Positions 24,742-33,269 are shown, numbered from the stretch's first letter. The stretch is DNA of 64,000 bases from Micromonospora_J zhanjiangensis (GCF_042650605.1 NZ_JBHSBN010000002.1:434001-498000), one strand, 5' to 3'. Translations and numbers: made by a program. The notes: generated by a model not told the origin, from the letters alone.

Positions 24742-25827
24742 ATGAGCACCACGACTACGGGCGGCGCAGCCCGCGACGCGAGCCCCGCACCGGACGGCGG
24801 GCCGGCCGATTCGCCGTTCGTCCGGGCCTGCCGGCGTGAGCCGGTGCCGCACACCCCGGTCTGGTTCATGCGCCAGGCCGGCCGGTCGCTGCCGGAGTAC
24901 CGGGAACTCCGGGCCGGTGTGCCGATGCTGGAATCCTGCCGCCGCCCGGACCTGGTGACCGAGATCACCCTGCAACCGGTCCGCCGGCACGGCGTGGACG
25001 CCGCGATCCTGTTCAGCGACATCGTCGTCCCGGTCGCCGCGGCCGGCATCGACCTGGACATCGTGCCGGGAACCGGGCCGGTGGTCGCCGAGCCGATCAG
25101 GTCCGCCGCCGACGTCGAACGGCTGCGCCCGATCACCGTCGACGATGTCTCCTATGTGGACGAGGCGGTCCGGTCGTTGGTCGTCGAGCTGGGCGACACC
25201 CCGCTGATCGGGTTCGCCGGTGCCCCGTTCACGCTGGCCAGCTACCTGGTCGAGGGCGGCCCGTCCCGGACGCACGCCCGCACCAAGGCGCTGATGTACG
25301 GCGAGCCGGAGCTCTGGCACGCGCTCTGCGCCAGGCTGGCCGACATCGCCGGCGAGTTCCTCCGGGTGCAGGCGCGGGCCGGCGTGTCCGCGGTGCAGCT
25401 CTTCGACTCCTGGGCCGGCACGCTCTCCGAGGCCGACTACCGGCGGTACGTCCTGCCGCACTCGCTGGCCGTCCTGGAGGGGTTGGCCGACGCCGGAATC
25501 CCGCGGATCCACTTCGGGGTGGGCACCGCGGAACTGCTCGGCGTGCTCGGCGAGGCCGGCGCCGACGTGGTCGGCGTCGACTGGCGTACCCCGCTGGACG
25601 CGGCCACCGTCCGGATCGGGCCGGGCAAGGCGGTGCAGGGCAACCTGGACCCGTGCGTGCTGTTCGCGCCGTGGCCGGCGGTCGAGAAGGAGGTACGCCG
25701 GGTGCTGGCCGAGGGACTGGCCGCCCCGGGACACGTGTTCAACCTCGGGCACGGCGTGTTGCCGGAGACCGACCCGGAGGTGTTGACCCGGGTGGTCGAG
25801 CTGATCCACCAGGCGTCCGCCCGCTGA
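24742..25827 (+). CDS. hemE: Uroporphyrinogen III decarboxylase
   Basis: A 361-residue enzyme that converts uroporphyrinogen III to coproporphyrinogen III in haem synthesis. Family signatures are present: PVWFMRQAGRSLPEYR near the N-terminus, AILFSDIVVP with the catalytic Asp, FAGAPFTLASYLVEGG, FDSWAG, QGNLDPCVLFAP and FNLGHGVLP with the conserved His. Start choice: ATG 24742 lies 7 bases after a CACGAT box; the in-frame ATG at 24733 overlaps that box, and neither has a Shine-Dalgarno. The gene heads an operon with cgoX (2-base gap) and chdC. Confidence 0.96.
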   Translation: MSTTTTGGAARDASPAPDGGPADSPFVRACRREPVPHTPVWFMRQAGRSLPEYRELRAGVPMLESCRRPDLVTEITLQPVRRHGVDAAILFSDIVVPVAAAGIDLDIVPGTGPVVAEPIRSAADVERLRPITVDDVSYVDEAVRSLVVELGDTPLIGFAGAPFTLASYLVEGGPSRTHARTKALMYGEPELWHALCARLADIAGEFLRVQARAGVSAVQLFDSWAGTLSEADYRRYVLPHSLAVLEGLADAGIPRIHFGVGTAELLGVLGEAGADVVGVDWRTPLDAATVRIGPGKAVQGNLDPCVLFAPWPAVEKEVRRVLAEGLAAPGHVFNLGHGVLPETDPEVLTRVVELIHQASAR

Positions 25828-25829
25828 CC

Positions 25830-27242
25830 ATGCGGACCGGAGCGCGGATCGCCGTACTGGGTGGGGGCATCGCCGGCCTGGCCGCCGCCGTCCGGCTGGC
25901 CGACCGGGCGCCGGCCGGCACCTCGGTCACCGTCTACGAGCAGTCCGGTGCGCTCGGCGGCAAGCTGCGCACCGGCGAGGTGGCCGGCTCCCCGGTGGAG
26001 TTCGGCGCCGAGTCGTTCCTGGTCCGCGACCCGTCCGGCGGCGACTCCGCGGCCGTCGGGCTGGCCCGTCGGGTCGGGCTCGGCGACGCCCTGGCGCACC
26101 CGAGCACCGGCCAGGCCGCGATAGCGGTGGCCGGCGGGCTCCGGCCGATCCCCGGCGGGACGCTGGTGGGCGTACCCGGGGATCTGGACCGGGTGGCGAC
26201 GGTGGCCACGCCTGCGCGCGACCGGGACACCGACGGCGGCCGGCCGTTGCTCGGCCCGGACGAGGACGTGGCGGTCGGCGCGCTGGTCCGGCGGCGGTTC
26301 GGCGACCAGGTCGTCGACCGGCTGGTCGACCCGATGCTCGGCGGCGTCTACGCCGGGCGGGCCGACCGGCTCTCGCTGGCCGCGACCATGCCGGCGCTGC
26401 ACCGCGCGGCCCGCGTCGAACACACGCTGACCGGCGCGGTCCGGGCCGCGCAGGCCGCCGCCGCGCCGCGGACCCCCGGCGCGCCCGTGTTCGCCACCCC
26501 GGCCGGCGGGATGACCCGGCTGGTCGAGGCCGCGGCCCGGGCCAGCGGCGCGACGGTCCGGCTCGGCGCGACGGTACGCGAGATCGCGCCCACCCCGACC
26601 GGCTGGCGGCTGGTGGTCGGCCCGACCCGGGATCCGGAACTGGTCGAGGTCGACGCCGTGCTGCTGGCGGTGCCGGCCCGCCCGGCGGCCCGGCTGCTCG
26701 CCGGCGTGCACGCCGGTGTGGCCGACCGGGTCGGCGCGCTCGACTACGCCAGCGTCGCGCTGGTCACCCTCGCCCTGCCGGCGCCCGCCCTGCCGGCGCT
26801 CTCCGGTTTCCTGGTGCCGGCCGAGGCGGGCACCCTGGTCAAGGCGTCGACCTTCTTCACCACCAAGTGGGGTCACCTGCGCCGGGACGACGGCGTGGCG
26901 CTGGTCCGCGCCTCGGTCGGCCGGTACGGCGAGGAGCACCTGCTGCAGCGCCCCGACGAGGAGCTGACCGAGACCGTGCACCGGGAGTTGTCCGGCCTGC
27001 TCGGCGCGCGGCTGCCCGCCCCGCTGGCCGGTCACGTGCAGCGCTGGGGCGGCGCGCTGCCGCAGTACCCACCCGGTCACCTGGACCGGGTGGCCGCGGT
27101 GCGGGCCGCGCTGCGGGCCGCGCACCCGACGCTGGCCCTGGCCGGCGCCGGCTACGACGGGGTCGGCATCCCGGCCTGTGTCCGGTCCGGCGAGACGGCC
27201 GCCGAAGAGATCATCGAGAGTCTGGGAGGATCCGGGGCATGA
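25830..27242 (+). CDS. cgoX: Coproporphyrinogen III oxidase (CgoX, formerly HemY/HemG-type)
   Basis: A 470-residue FAD enzyme. The ATG at 25830 follows the hemE stop by two bases and gives the FAD-binding loop RIAVLGGGIAGLAAAVRLAD at the N-terminus. Downstream features are GGKLRTGEV, FGAESFLVRD, the substrate-domain segment DPMLGGVYAGRADRLSLAATMP, and the C-terminal ALAGAGYDGVGIPACVRSG FAD motif. In actinobacteria these proteins oxidise coproporphyrinogen III to coproporphyrin III in the coproporphyrin-dependent route rather than protoporphyrinogen IX. The downstream chdC gene supports that route here. The stop overlaps the chdC start (ATGA). Confidence 0.94.
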   Translation: MRTGARIAVLGGGIAGLAAAVRLADRAPAGTSVTVYEQSGALGGKLRTGEVAGSPVEFGAESFLVRDPSGGDSAAVGLARRVGLGDALAHPSTGQAAIAVAGGLRPIPGGTLVGVPGDLDRVATVATPARDRDTDGGRPLLGPDEDVAVGALVRRRFGDQVVDRLVDPMLGGVYAGRADRLSLAATMPALHRAARVEHTLTGAVRAAQAAAAPRTPGAPVFATPAGGMTRLVEAAARASGATVRLGATVREIAPTPTGWRLVVGPTRDPELVEVDAVLLAVPARPAARLLAGVHAGVADRVGALDYASVALVTLALPAPALPALSGFLVPAEAGTLVKASTFFTTKWGHLRRDDGVALVRASVGRYGEEHLLQRPDEELTETVHRELSGLLGARLPAPLAGHVQRWGGALPQYPPGHLDRVAAVRAALRAAHPTLALAGAGYDGVGIPACVRSGETAAEEIIESLGGSGA

Positions 27243-27940
27243 CGGAGCAGACCAACGCCGCGCGGCTGCGCGAGCTGAACGACACGATCCGGTACACCAT
27301 GTGGTCGGTGTTCCGGGCGTGCAACGGGCTGCCCGCGCTGCGCGACGGCATCGCCGCCGAGGTCGAGTCGCTGTTCGAGGAGCTGTCCGGCAAGGACGTC
27401 ACGGTGCGCGGCACGTACGACGTGTCCGGGCTGCGGGCCGACGCGGACATCATGATCTGGTGGCACTCGTCGTCCAGCGACGCGCTGCAGGAGGCGTACG
27501 GGCGGCTGCGCCGGACCCAGTTCGGCCGCAACCTCGCGCCGGTCTGGTCGCAGTTGGCGCTGCACCGGCCGGCCGAGTTCAACAAGAGCCACATCCCGGC
27601 CTTCCTGGCCGGCGAGCAGGCCCGCGACTACCTGTGCGTCTACCCGTTCGTCCGGTCCTACGAGTGGTACCTGCTGCCGGACGCCGAACGCCGGGAGATG
27701 CTGGCCGAACACGGCCGGCTGGCCCGTGGCTACCCGGACGTGCGGGCCAACACGGTGGCCTCGTTCGCGCTCGGCGACTACGAGTGGATGCTCGCGTTCG
27801 AGGCCGACGAGCTGCACCGGATCGTCGACCTGATGCGCGACCTGCGCGCCTCCGGGGCACGCCGGCACGTCCGCGAGGAGGTCCCCTTCTACACCGGCCG
27901 CCGCCGCTCGGTCGCCGAACTGATCAACGCCCTGCCGTGA
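27239..27940 (+). CDS. chdC: Coproheme decarboxylase (ChdC/HemQ, chlorite-dismutase family)
   Basis: A 233-residue enzyme of the chlorite-dismutase fold that uses H2O2 to decarboxylate coproheme to haem b, the last step of the coproporphyrin-dependent pathway. The N-terminal RYTMWSVF, the YLCVYPFVRSYEWYLL segment with the probable radical Tyr135, and MLAEHGRLARGYPDVRANTVASF with the probable proximal ligand His158 are visible. The distal Arg of true chlorite dismutases is not expected in this subfamily. The ATG overlaps cgoX by four bases. The ferrochelatase gene (cpfC) needed between the two steps is not in this window. A 13-bp hairpin follows. Confidence 0.95.
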   Translation: MTEQTNAARLRELNDTIRYTMWSVFRACNGLPALRDGIAAEVESLFEELSGKDVTVRGTYDVSGLRADADIMIWWHSSSSDALQEAYGRLRRTQFGRNLAPVWSQLALHRPAEFNKSHIPAFLAGEQARDYLCVYPFVRSYEWYLLPDAERREMLAEHGRLARGYPDVRANTVASFALGDYEWMLAFEADELHRIVDLMRDLRASGARRHVREEVPFYTGRRRSVAELINALP

Positions 27941-27993
27941 CCCGCTGACCCGCCCCGGCGGCATCCCGACCGCCGCCTCGCGGTTCCGGTCGG

Positions 27994-28043
27994 GGGCTGG
28001 GGAAACCCGGTGCTGCTGGGACGACACTGAGTTTCCCCAGCCC
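27994..28043. terminator. Bidirectional hairpin after the haem operon
   Basis: Perfect 13-base arms (GGGCTGGGGAAAC at 27994-28006 and its complement at 28031-28043) around a 24-base loop, between convergent chdC and the acetyltransferase gene. Confidence 0.75.
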
Positions 28044-28068
28044 GCCGACCCGGCGGCGCGCGCCGTCG

Positions 28069-28578
28069 CTACCGGGCCGGTGGCCGGGGGTCGCGGCGCA
28101 TGGGACGGTGCGGGATGCCGTCGTCGAGGTACTCGGCGCCGGTGACGACGAAGCCGTACCGGGCATAGAGGTCGACCAGGTGCGACTGCGCGTCGAGCAC
28201 CACCGTCCGGTCGCCGACCAGGGTCAGCGCCTCGGTCAGCAACCGGTCGGCCAGTCCCGCGCCGCGCGCCGCGCTGGCGACCACCACCCGCCCGATCCGC
28301 GCCACACCCGGGTCCCCGTCCCCGAAGCCGGCGGCGCCGGCGTCTCCGGCACCGGGTGGATCGGTCAGGATGCGCAGGTAGCCGACCGGCTCACCGGCCC
28401 GGGCCAGCCACACGTGCCGGGTGCCCGGTTCCAGGTCCCGACCGTCGAGTTCCGGGTACGCGCACGCCTGCTCGACCACGAACACGTCGATCCGGAGCCG
28501 GATCAGGTCGTGCAGCGTACGGGTGTCCAGCTCGGCGAACGACGCGACGTGCAGGTCCAGCGGCGGGGGTGGCGGCAT
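28069..28578 (-). CDS. ElaA-like GNAT acetyltransferase
   Basis: A 169-residue GNAT protein. TLHDLIRLRIDVFVVEQACAYPELDGRDL is the ElaA-family signature, followed by the acetyl-CoA-binding strand RIGRVVVASAARGAGLADRLL (the R/Q-x-x-G-x-G/A loop), then LDAQSHLVDLYARYGFVVTG. ElaA proteins acetylate an unidentified substrate. No Shine-Dalgarno precedes the ATG at 28578, but TACCAT lies six bases upstream, so the mRNA is probably leaderless. An Ala/Gly/Asp-rich insert (about residues 73-88) separates two strands and is unusual in the family. Confidence 0.88.
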   Translation of the reverse strand: MPPPPPLDLHVASFAELDTRTLHDLIRLRIDVFVVEQACAYPELDGRDLEPGTRHVWLARAGEPVGYLRILTDPPGAGDAGAAGFGDGDPGVARIGRVVVASAARGAGLADRLLTEALTLVGDRTVVLDAQSHLVDLYARYGFVVTGAEYLDDGIPHRPMRRDPRPPAR

Positions 28579-28584
28579 CCCGCG

Positions 28585-28590
28585 ATGGTA
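28585..28590 (-). promoter_or_regulatory. Candidate -10 box (TACCAT) of leaderless ElaA-like transcript
   Basis: TACCAT on the minus strand, 6 bases before the ATG at 28578. Confidence 0.45.
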
Positions 28591-28696
28591 GGGCCGCCCG
28601 GGTCGGGAAGATCCGTCGGGCGGCTCCCACCGGACGGCCGACCAGGGCGCCTTGCGGCGCAGGACCCGGTAGCTGGGCCCGGTGCCGGACGGCATC

Positions 28697-28957
28697 TCAG
28701 GCGGGGCGGGCGCCGACCGCGTCCCGGACCGCGGCGCCCTGCTCGCTGTCGGCGGAGCGGGCGCAGTGCGCGCAGCAGAAGAAGCGCCCGGACACCTCGA
28801 CACCGTGCCCGACGATCCGGCACTGGCAGTGCTCGCAAATCGGGGCGAGCTTGTGGATCGCGCACTCGAACGAGTCGAAGACGTGCGTCTGGCCGCCGAC
28901 GGTGTGCACCTCGAACGCCATCCAGTAGTCGTTACCGCAGACCTCACAGGTCGCCAT
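28697..28957 (-). CDS. Small Cys-rich metal-binding protein (zinc ribbon / metallothionein-like)
   Basis: An 86-residue protein. The ATG at 28957 has a GGGGGG stretch upstream; an in-frame ATG at 29002 would add 15 residues. It begins ATCEVCGNDYW (Cys-x2-Cys), then FECAIHKLAPICEHCQCRI and FFCCAHCARS. The second half has the CxxCxC ... CCxxCA spacing of prokaryotic metallothioneins such as SmtA, while the first CxxC with the later Cys/His looks like a zinc knuckle. Ten or so metal-binding residues in 65 positions point to one or two zinc sites. It could buffer zinc, or be a structural or regulatory protein. It stands alone between the GNAT and msrB genes on the same strand. Confidence 0.75.
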   Translation of the reverse strand: MATCEVCGNDYWMAFEVHTVGGQTHVFDSFECAIHKLAPICEHCQCRIVGHGVEVSGRFFCCAHCARSADSEQGAAVRDAVGARPA

Positions 28958-29071
28958 CACAATCCCCCCGATCACCGATTCCTGTTGCCAGCTTGCCGGC
29001 ATCGGGGGGACGGGACAACCGAAATGCCGGAAATGACGCCATTGGTGGTCAAAGCCGGCAGACCAGCGCGG

Positions 29072-29485
29072 TCAGCCGGCCTCGCGCGGGTCCAGCCGCA
29101 GGGAGACCGAGTTGACGCAGTGCCGGGTGTCCTTCGGAGTGAAGCCCTCGCCGTGGAAGACGTGCCCGAGGTGGCTGTCGCACCGGGCGCAGCGGATCTC
29201 GGTGCGGGCCATGCCCAGGCTGCGGTCCTCGATCTCGCGGACCGCGCCCGGGATCGCGTCGTCGAACGAGGGCCACCCGCAGTGGGATTGGAATTTGGTG
29301 TCGCTGCTGAACAGTTCGGCCCCGCAGGCCCGGCAGCGGTACGTACCGGGCGTCTTCGTGTCCACGTACTCGCCGGTGAACGGGCGCTCGGTGCCGGCCT
29401 CGCGGAGCACCCGGAACTCCTCCGGACTCAGCCGTACCCGCCACTCGTCCTCGGTGCGGGGCAGGTCGTTCGTCTCGTCAGCCAC
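29072..29485 (-). CDS. msrB: Peptide-methionine (R)-S-oxide reductase MsrB
   Basis: A 137-residue repair enzyme that reduces methionine-R-sulfoxide in proteins. The core is complete: PFTGEYVDTKTPGTYRCRACGAELF, FQSHCGWPSFDDAI, RCARCDSHLGHVF and TRHCVNSVSL with the catalytic Cys. Two CxxC pairs (CRAC, CARC) hold the structural zinc. Resolution is presumably by thioredoxin. The GTG start lacks a Shine-Dalgarno but has TAGGCT six bases upstream. It is monocistronic; a short tandem repeat follows in the upstream intergenic DNA. Confidence 0.95.
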   Translation of the reverse strand: MADETNDLPRTEDEWRVRLSPEEFRVLREAGTERPFTGEYVDTKTPGTYRCRACGAELFSSDTKFQSHCGWPSFDDAIPGAVREIEDRSLGMARTEIRCARCDSHLGHVFHGEGFTPKDTRHCVNSVSLRLDPREAG

Positions 29486-29491
29486 CCGCCC

Positions 29492-29497
29492 AGCCTA
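29492..29497 (-). promoter_or_regulatory. Candidate -10 box (TAGGCT) of leaderless msrB transcript
   Basis: TAGGCT on the minus strand, 6 bases before the GTG at 29485, identical in sequence and spacing to the box before DUF3000. Confidence 0.5.
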
Positions 29498-29520
29498 CGT
29501 CGGCAGCGCCGACCGCCGGC

Positions 29521-29581
29521 CCGTTGTCGGCAGGCCGAGCCGGATCCGTTGTCGGCAGGCCGAGCCGGATCCGTTGTCGGC
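29521..29581. repeat. 25-bp tandem repeat, 2.4 copies
   Basis: A 25-bp unit beginning CCGTTGTCGGCAGGCC occurs at 29521-29545 and 29546-29570 without any difference, and its first 11 bases recur at 29571-29581. It lies between msrB and the PH-like gene, with GTCGGCRGCGCCGACC on both flanks. Confidence 0.9.
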
Positions 29582-29636
29582 GGCGCCGACCGGCATGACG
29601 ATGATTACCAATCGGCGACGGCGTCGTTGACAGGAC

Positions 29637-30191
29637 ATGCGGGCGGCCACCCGGCCGGAGGGTGAGTATCTCGGCAAACACCACACCGCGGTGCTGGCCA
29701 GCTACCGGCTGACCTGGGGACAGGCGCTGATCCGCGGGCTCGGCCCGGGGGTCGGCGCGGCGGTCGGTTCGCTGTCGGTGCTCGGCGTGCTGTGGCTGCT
29801 GCCGGGCCCGGTGGACGCGGTCGCCGGGACGACGTTCCGGCAGCATCCACCGTCCCCGCTCGCCTGGCTGGCGGTCGCCGTGCCGCTGGCGGCGGGGGCC
29901 GCGCTGACCGGGTTCGCCCGCTGGCACCGCAGCGCGGTGATCGACGAGATGGGCGTGCACGTCCGCCGCGGGCCGGACGGCTTCGCCCCGTGGCGCCAGG
30001 TCGTCGACGTCCGCGCCGAGCGCCGTCGCCGCCGTACCGTCGTGATGATCTATCTCGACGGCGACGCGGCGCTGCGGATGCGGGCGCCGTTCGACGGCGA
30101 GCTGCTCGGCCGCGATCCCCGGTTCGAGCAGAAGCTGTTCATGATCCGGCAGCTCTGGGAGACCCACCGGGACTGGAGCGTGCACGAGTAG
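29637..30191 (+). CDS. Small membrane protein with PH-like C-terminal domain
   Basis: A 184-residue protein with two membrane helices (about residues 36-57 and 75-98) separated by a short loop, then a basic, strand-rich cytoplasmic domain (MGVHVRRGPDGFAPWRQVVDVRAERRRRRTVVMIYLD) resembling bacterial PH-like domains. The ATG at 29637 has no good ribosome site; a TTGACA at 29627-29632 is close upstream but no matching -10 fits, so the start is uncertain. The function is unknown; such proteins are membrane-associated scaffolds. A GC-rich hairpin follows at 30194-30213, and the ligase-polymerase gene starts soon after. Confidence 0.65.
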   Translation: MRAATRPEGEYLGKHHTAVLASYRLTWGQALIRGLGPGVGAAVGSLSVLGVLWLLPGPVDAVAGTTFRQHPPSPLAWLAVAVPLAAGAALTGFARWHRSAVIDEMGVHVRRGPDGFAPWRQVVDVRAERRRRRTVVMIYLDGDAALRMRAPFDGELLGRDPRFEQKLFMIRQLWETHRDWSVHE

Positions 30192-30193
30192 GA

Positions 30194-30213
30194 CACCGGG
30201 CCGGGGCCCGGTG
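30194..30213. terminator. Short GC hairpin after the PH-like gene
   Basis: Arms CACCGGGCC (30194-30202) and GGCCCGGTG (30205-30213) are perfectly complementary with a minimal loop; some loop-side pairs will be open. It sits directly ahead of the next promoter. Confidence 0.5.
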
Positions 30214-30216
30214 CAA

Positions 30217-30222
30217 TAGGGT
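30217..30222 (+). promoter_or_regulatory. Candidate -10 box (TAGGGT) of leaderless LigD-polymerase transcript
   Basis: TAGGGT ends 6 bases before the ATG at 30229, which has no Shine-Dalgarno. Confidence 0.5.
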
Positions 30223-30228
30223 CGCGGG

Positions 30229-31272
30229 ATGGGTGGCAGCACGAAGGCCGGCGCCGTCGAGGTCGAGGTGGCCGGACACGCCGTACGACTGAGCAGCCCG
30301 GACCGGGTCATCTTCCCCGGTCGCGGCTTCACCAAGAAGGACGTCTTCGACTACTACCTGGCGGTCGGGGACGGCATCTTCCGGGCGCTGCGCGACCGGC
30401 CCACCACCCTGCAACGGTTCCCGGAGGGGATCGAGGGCGAGGCGTTCTTCCAGAAGCGGGTGCCGGCCCGGGGCGTACCGCCGTGGATCAGGACCGCGGA
30501 GATCAAGTTTCCGAGCGGCCGGACCGCCGACGAACTCTGCCCGGCGGACCTGGCGCACGTGGCCTGGGCCGCCCAGATGGGCACCATCGTCTTCCACCCC
30601 TGGCCGGTCCGCGGCGGCGACGTCGACCGCCCCGACGAGCTGCGGATCGACCTGGACCCGCAGCCGGGCACCGACTTCCACGACGCGGTGGCGGCGGCCG
30701 GCGAGGTACGGACCCTGCTGGACGAACTGGGCGCGACCGGCTGGCCGAAGACCTCCGGCGGTCGGGGCGTGCACGTCTACGTGCGGATCCACCCGAACTG
30801 GACGTTCACCGAGGTGCGCCGGTCGGCGATCGCCCTGGCCCGCGAGCTGGAGCGGCGCCGCCCCGACCTGGTCACCACCGCCTGGTGGAAGGAGGAACGC
30901 GGCCGGCACGTCTTCGTCGACTACAACCAGATGGCCCGGGACCGGACCATCGCCTGCGCCTACTCGCTGCGGGCCAACGGCCGGGCCACCGTCTCCACCC
31001 CGGTCACCTGGGACGAGTTGCCGGACGTGGAACCGGACGACTTCGACCTGCGTACCGTCCCGGCCCGGCTGGCCGAGCTCGGCGACCCGCACGCCGGGAT
31101 CGACGACGCCCCCTGGGACATCACGCCGCTGCTGGAATGGGCCGACCGGGACGACCGGGCCGGCGCCGGTGGCGACCTGCCGTACCCGCCCGACCATCCC
31201 AAGATGCCCGGCGAGCCGAAGCGGGTGCAGCCGTCCAAGGACCGCGACCGCAAGGGCCGCGACACCGGGTAG
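30229..31272 (+). CDS. LigD-type primase-polymerase domain protein (non-homologous end joining)
   Basis: A 347-residue stand-alone version of the polymerase domain of LigD, which fills gaps with ribo- or deoxynucleotides during bacterial end joining with Ku. Signatures: LSSPDRVIFP, FTKKDVFDYYLAV, FFQKRVP, and the catalytic DxD in RIDLDPQPG (Asp141/Asp143), then TSGGRGVHVYVRI and RHVFVDYNQMARDRTIACAYSLRA with the third acidic residue. The C-terminal Pro/Lys-rich tail follows a family pattern. There is no ligase or nuclease domain in this protein; a LigC-type ATP-dependent ligase lies at 43265, and ku is not in the window. Leaderless start (TAGGGT six bases upstream). Confidence 0.93.
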   Translation: MGGSTKAGAVEVEVAGHAVRLSSPDRVIFPGRGFTKKDVFDYYLAVGDGIFRALRDRPTTLQRFPEGIEGEAFFQKRVPARGVPPWIRTAEIKFPSGRTADELCPADLAHVAWAAQMGTIVFHPWPVRGGDVDRPDELRIDLDPQPGTDFHDAVAAAGEVRTLLDELGATGWPKTSGGRGVHVYVRIHPNWTFTEVRRSAIALARELERRRPDLVTTAWWKEERGRHVFVDYNQMARDRTIACAYSLRANGRATVSTPVTWDELPDVEPDDFDLRTVPARLAELGDPHAGIDDAPWDITPLLEWADRDDRAGAGGDLPYPPDHPKMPGEPKRVQPSKDRDRKGRDTG

Positions 31273-31358
31273 GACCAACCCCCGTACCCCGCAATCTCCC
31301 GGCGTCCTCGTGCGTGGTCCATGACGTCCCCGTCCGGACGACGACGTCAGGAGCACCG

Positions 31359-31958
31359 ATGCCCGAAGACCCGAGCCCGAGCGGTGACCCGCTCGACAGC
31401 GCGACCGGACCGCCCGGCATCGCCCGGCGGCCGCTCACCCCGGACACCTTCGCCGCCTTCTACCAGGCCAGCTACGGCCGGCTGTGCGGCCAGCTCTACG
31501 CCTACCTGGGCGACCCGGCCGAGGCCGAGGACATCGCCCAGGAGGCGCTGCTGCGCACCTGGCAGCGCTGGCGCCGGGTCAGCGCGTACGACGATCCGCT
31601 GTCCTGGGTCCGCCGGGTCGCGGTGAACCTGGCCAACAGCCGGTGGCGGCGGATCCAGGCCGGCGCCCGGGCGCTGCACCGGCACGGGCCCCGGGCGGCC
31701 CCGGTGCTGCTCGGGCCCGACCACGTGGCGCTGGTCGACGCGCTGCGTACCCTGCCCGAGCGGCAGCGCCTGGTGCTGGTGCTGCACTACCTGGCCGACC
31801 AGCCGGTGGCGGCCATCGCGGCCGAGCTGCGGGTGCCGAAGAACACCGTGCTGTCCTGGCTCAGCCGGGGTCGCGCCACGCTCGCCGACCGGCTGCGCGA
31901 CGACGAACCGGAGCACGCCCGTACCGGCCCTACCGAGGGAGTGAACCGCCATGTCTGA
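31359..31958 (+). CDS. SigE-family ECF RNA polymerase sigma factor
   Basis: A 199-residue sigma-70-type factor. The ATG at 31359 follows CAGGAG. Region 2 spans about residues 28-95 (FAAFYQASYGRLCGQLYAYLGDPAEAEDIAQEALLRTWQRW) and region 4 about 125-180 (LRTLPERQRLVLVLHYLADQPVAAIAAELRVPKNTVLSWLSRGRATL) with the DNA-binding helix. No C-terminal extension is present. It overlaps the next gene, which encodes a single-helix membrane protein, by eight bases, the usual arrangement of a sigma factor with its membrane-bound regulator. Confidence 0.92.
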   Translation: MPEDPSPSGDPLDSATGPPGIARRPLTPDTFAAFYQASYGRLCGQLYAYLGDPAEAEDIAQEALLRTWQRWRRVSAYDDPLSWVRRVAVNLANSRWRRIQAGARALHRHGPRAAPVLLGPDHVALVDALRTLPERQRLVLVLHYLADQPVAAIAAELRVPKNTVLSWLSRGRATLADRLRDDEPEHARTGPTEGVNRHV

Positions 31959-33267
31959 CCTGTCGCCCGACCCGGACCGGGACGAACTCGGCGGCCGCTT
32001 CGACGCGTACGCCTCGGCGGCCGTGCCGCAGTTCGCCGCGCCGCCGGTGGCCGACGTCGAACGGACCGGCCGGCGCCGCCGCCGGCGGCTGGCGACCCTG
32101 GGTACGGCGGGCGCGGTGACCGCGGTGCTGGTCGTCGCCGGGGTGGCCGGTCAGGGCCTGCTGCGCGGCCGACCGCAGGACGCCACCCCGGGTGCCCGCC
32201 CGTCGGCCACCGCCGCCCCGTCGCCGTCGTTCACGCCGTCGGACAGCGCGCTGGCTCGTACCGACCTGCGGAACGTGCTGGTCGACCTGCCGGCCTGGCC
32301 GACGGACCCGCCCCCGGCGGACCGGTGCCCGGCCGCCGGCGAGGTCCGGTTCGCCGGCGGCACCGCCACCGCCGGTGGCCTGCGGTACGGCGTCTCCGAC
32401 GGGTTCGGCAAGGTCGGCGTGCCCCGCGACCAGCCGCTCACCGGCCGCCTGGCCGGCCTGCCCGACGAGGTGCGGGTGGTCCGCGTCTTCTGCCAGCCGG
32501 CCGCCCGGGAGGACATCGTGGTCGGTTCCGCCCTGCTGGCGGTGACCGCGCGGCCGGGCGGCGGCCTGCGCGGCCTGGCCTACCTGACCACCGAGCCGTT
32601 CGGCCGGCTCACCGGCACCGTCGTCAGCTTCGCGGACGGGCGACTGGTGCTCGACCTGCAACGGCTGGTGGGGTCCGTCCCGTACGCCCAGCGTCGCGAG
32701 TTCGGCTGGACCGCGGGCCGGCTCGGTCAGGTCGCCGGCCCGACCGCGCTGCCGAAGCGGCTGACCGTCGCGGACGCCGCCCCGCGCGACTGGGTCTACG
32801 ACCTCACCGGGCTGGAACCCTCCACCGACCAGATCGCCTGCTACCCGTCGGACTCGGTGCGGCTGCGCGACGGGGTGGGCGACGTCCCCGGCTCGGCCGT
32901 CGGGCCGATCATCGACGGGCCGACCAGCACCGAATGCTCGGCCGGCACCGCCCGGCTGCTGCTGGACAGCTCCGGCACGGTGCCCGGGGCGGGTCCGGTC
33001 CGGTTCGTCACGGTCGCCGTCGAGATCGACGGCCGACTGCCGATGGTGGCCGCCTACGCCATGTACGACCGCGCCGGCAGCCTGGTCGTGCAACTGCTGG
33101 AGAACCGCCGGGTGGAGTCGGTCCGGCCGCCCACCGTCCAGCGGGTCACCGGCGATCAGCTGGAACTGTCGCTGACGACGGTGCGGGGCGAGCTGGGTTT
33201 CCGGTTCCGGTGGTCGACCGCGCCGGACGCCGGGCAACCGGCCCGGTCGTTCGTGAAGGTCTCCTGA
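31951..33267 (+). CDS. Membrane protein cotranslated with sigma factor (putative anti-sigma or regulator)
   Basis: A 438-residue protein beginning inside the sigma gene (ATG at 31951, eight-base overlap). The N-terminal ~48 residues are cytoplasmic and end in a run of arginines, followed by one membrane helix (about 49-68), a Pro/Ser/Thr-rich linker and a large outside domain of ~340 residues with three cysteines. Position and topology fit an anti-sigma factor whose short N-terminus binds the sigma, but I see no zinc-finger (HxxxCxxC) or other known anti-sigma motif, so this is inference from context. A perfect 16-bp hairpin follows its stop and separates it from the transporter operon. Confidence 0.75.
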   Translation: MSDLSPDPDRDELGGRFDAYASAAVPQFAAPPVADVERTGRRRRRRLATLGTAGAVTAVLVVAGVAGQGLLRGRPQDATPGARPSATAAPSPSFTPSDSALARTDLRNVLVDLPAWPTDPPPADRCPAAGEVRFAGGTATAGGLRYGVSDGFGKVGVPRDQPLTGRLAGLPDEVRVVRVFCQPAAREDIVVGSALLAVTARPGGGLRGLAYLTTEPFGRLTGTVVSFADGRLVLDLQRLVGSVPYAQRREFGWTAGRLGQVAGPTALPKRLTVADAAPRDWVYDLTGLEPSTDQIACYPSDSVRLRDGVGDVPGSAVGPIIDGPTSTECSAGTARLLLDSSGTVPGAGPVRFVTVAVEIDGRLPMVAAYAMYDRAGSLVVQLLENRRVESVRPPTVQRVTGDQLELSLTTVRGELGFRFRWSTAPDAGQPARSFVKVS

Positions 33268-33269
33268 CG

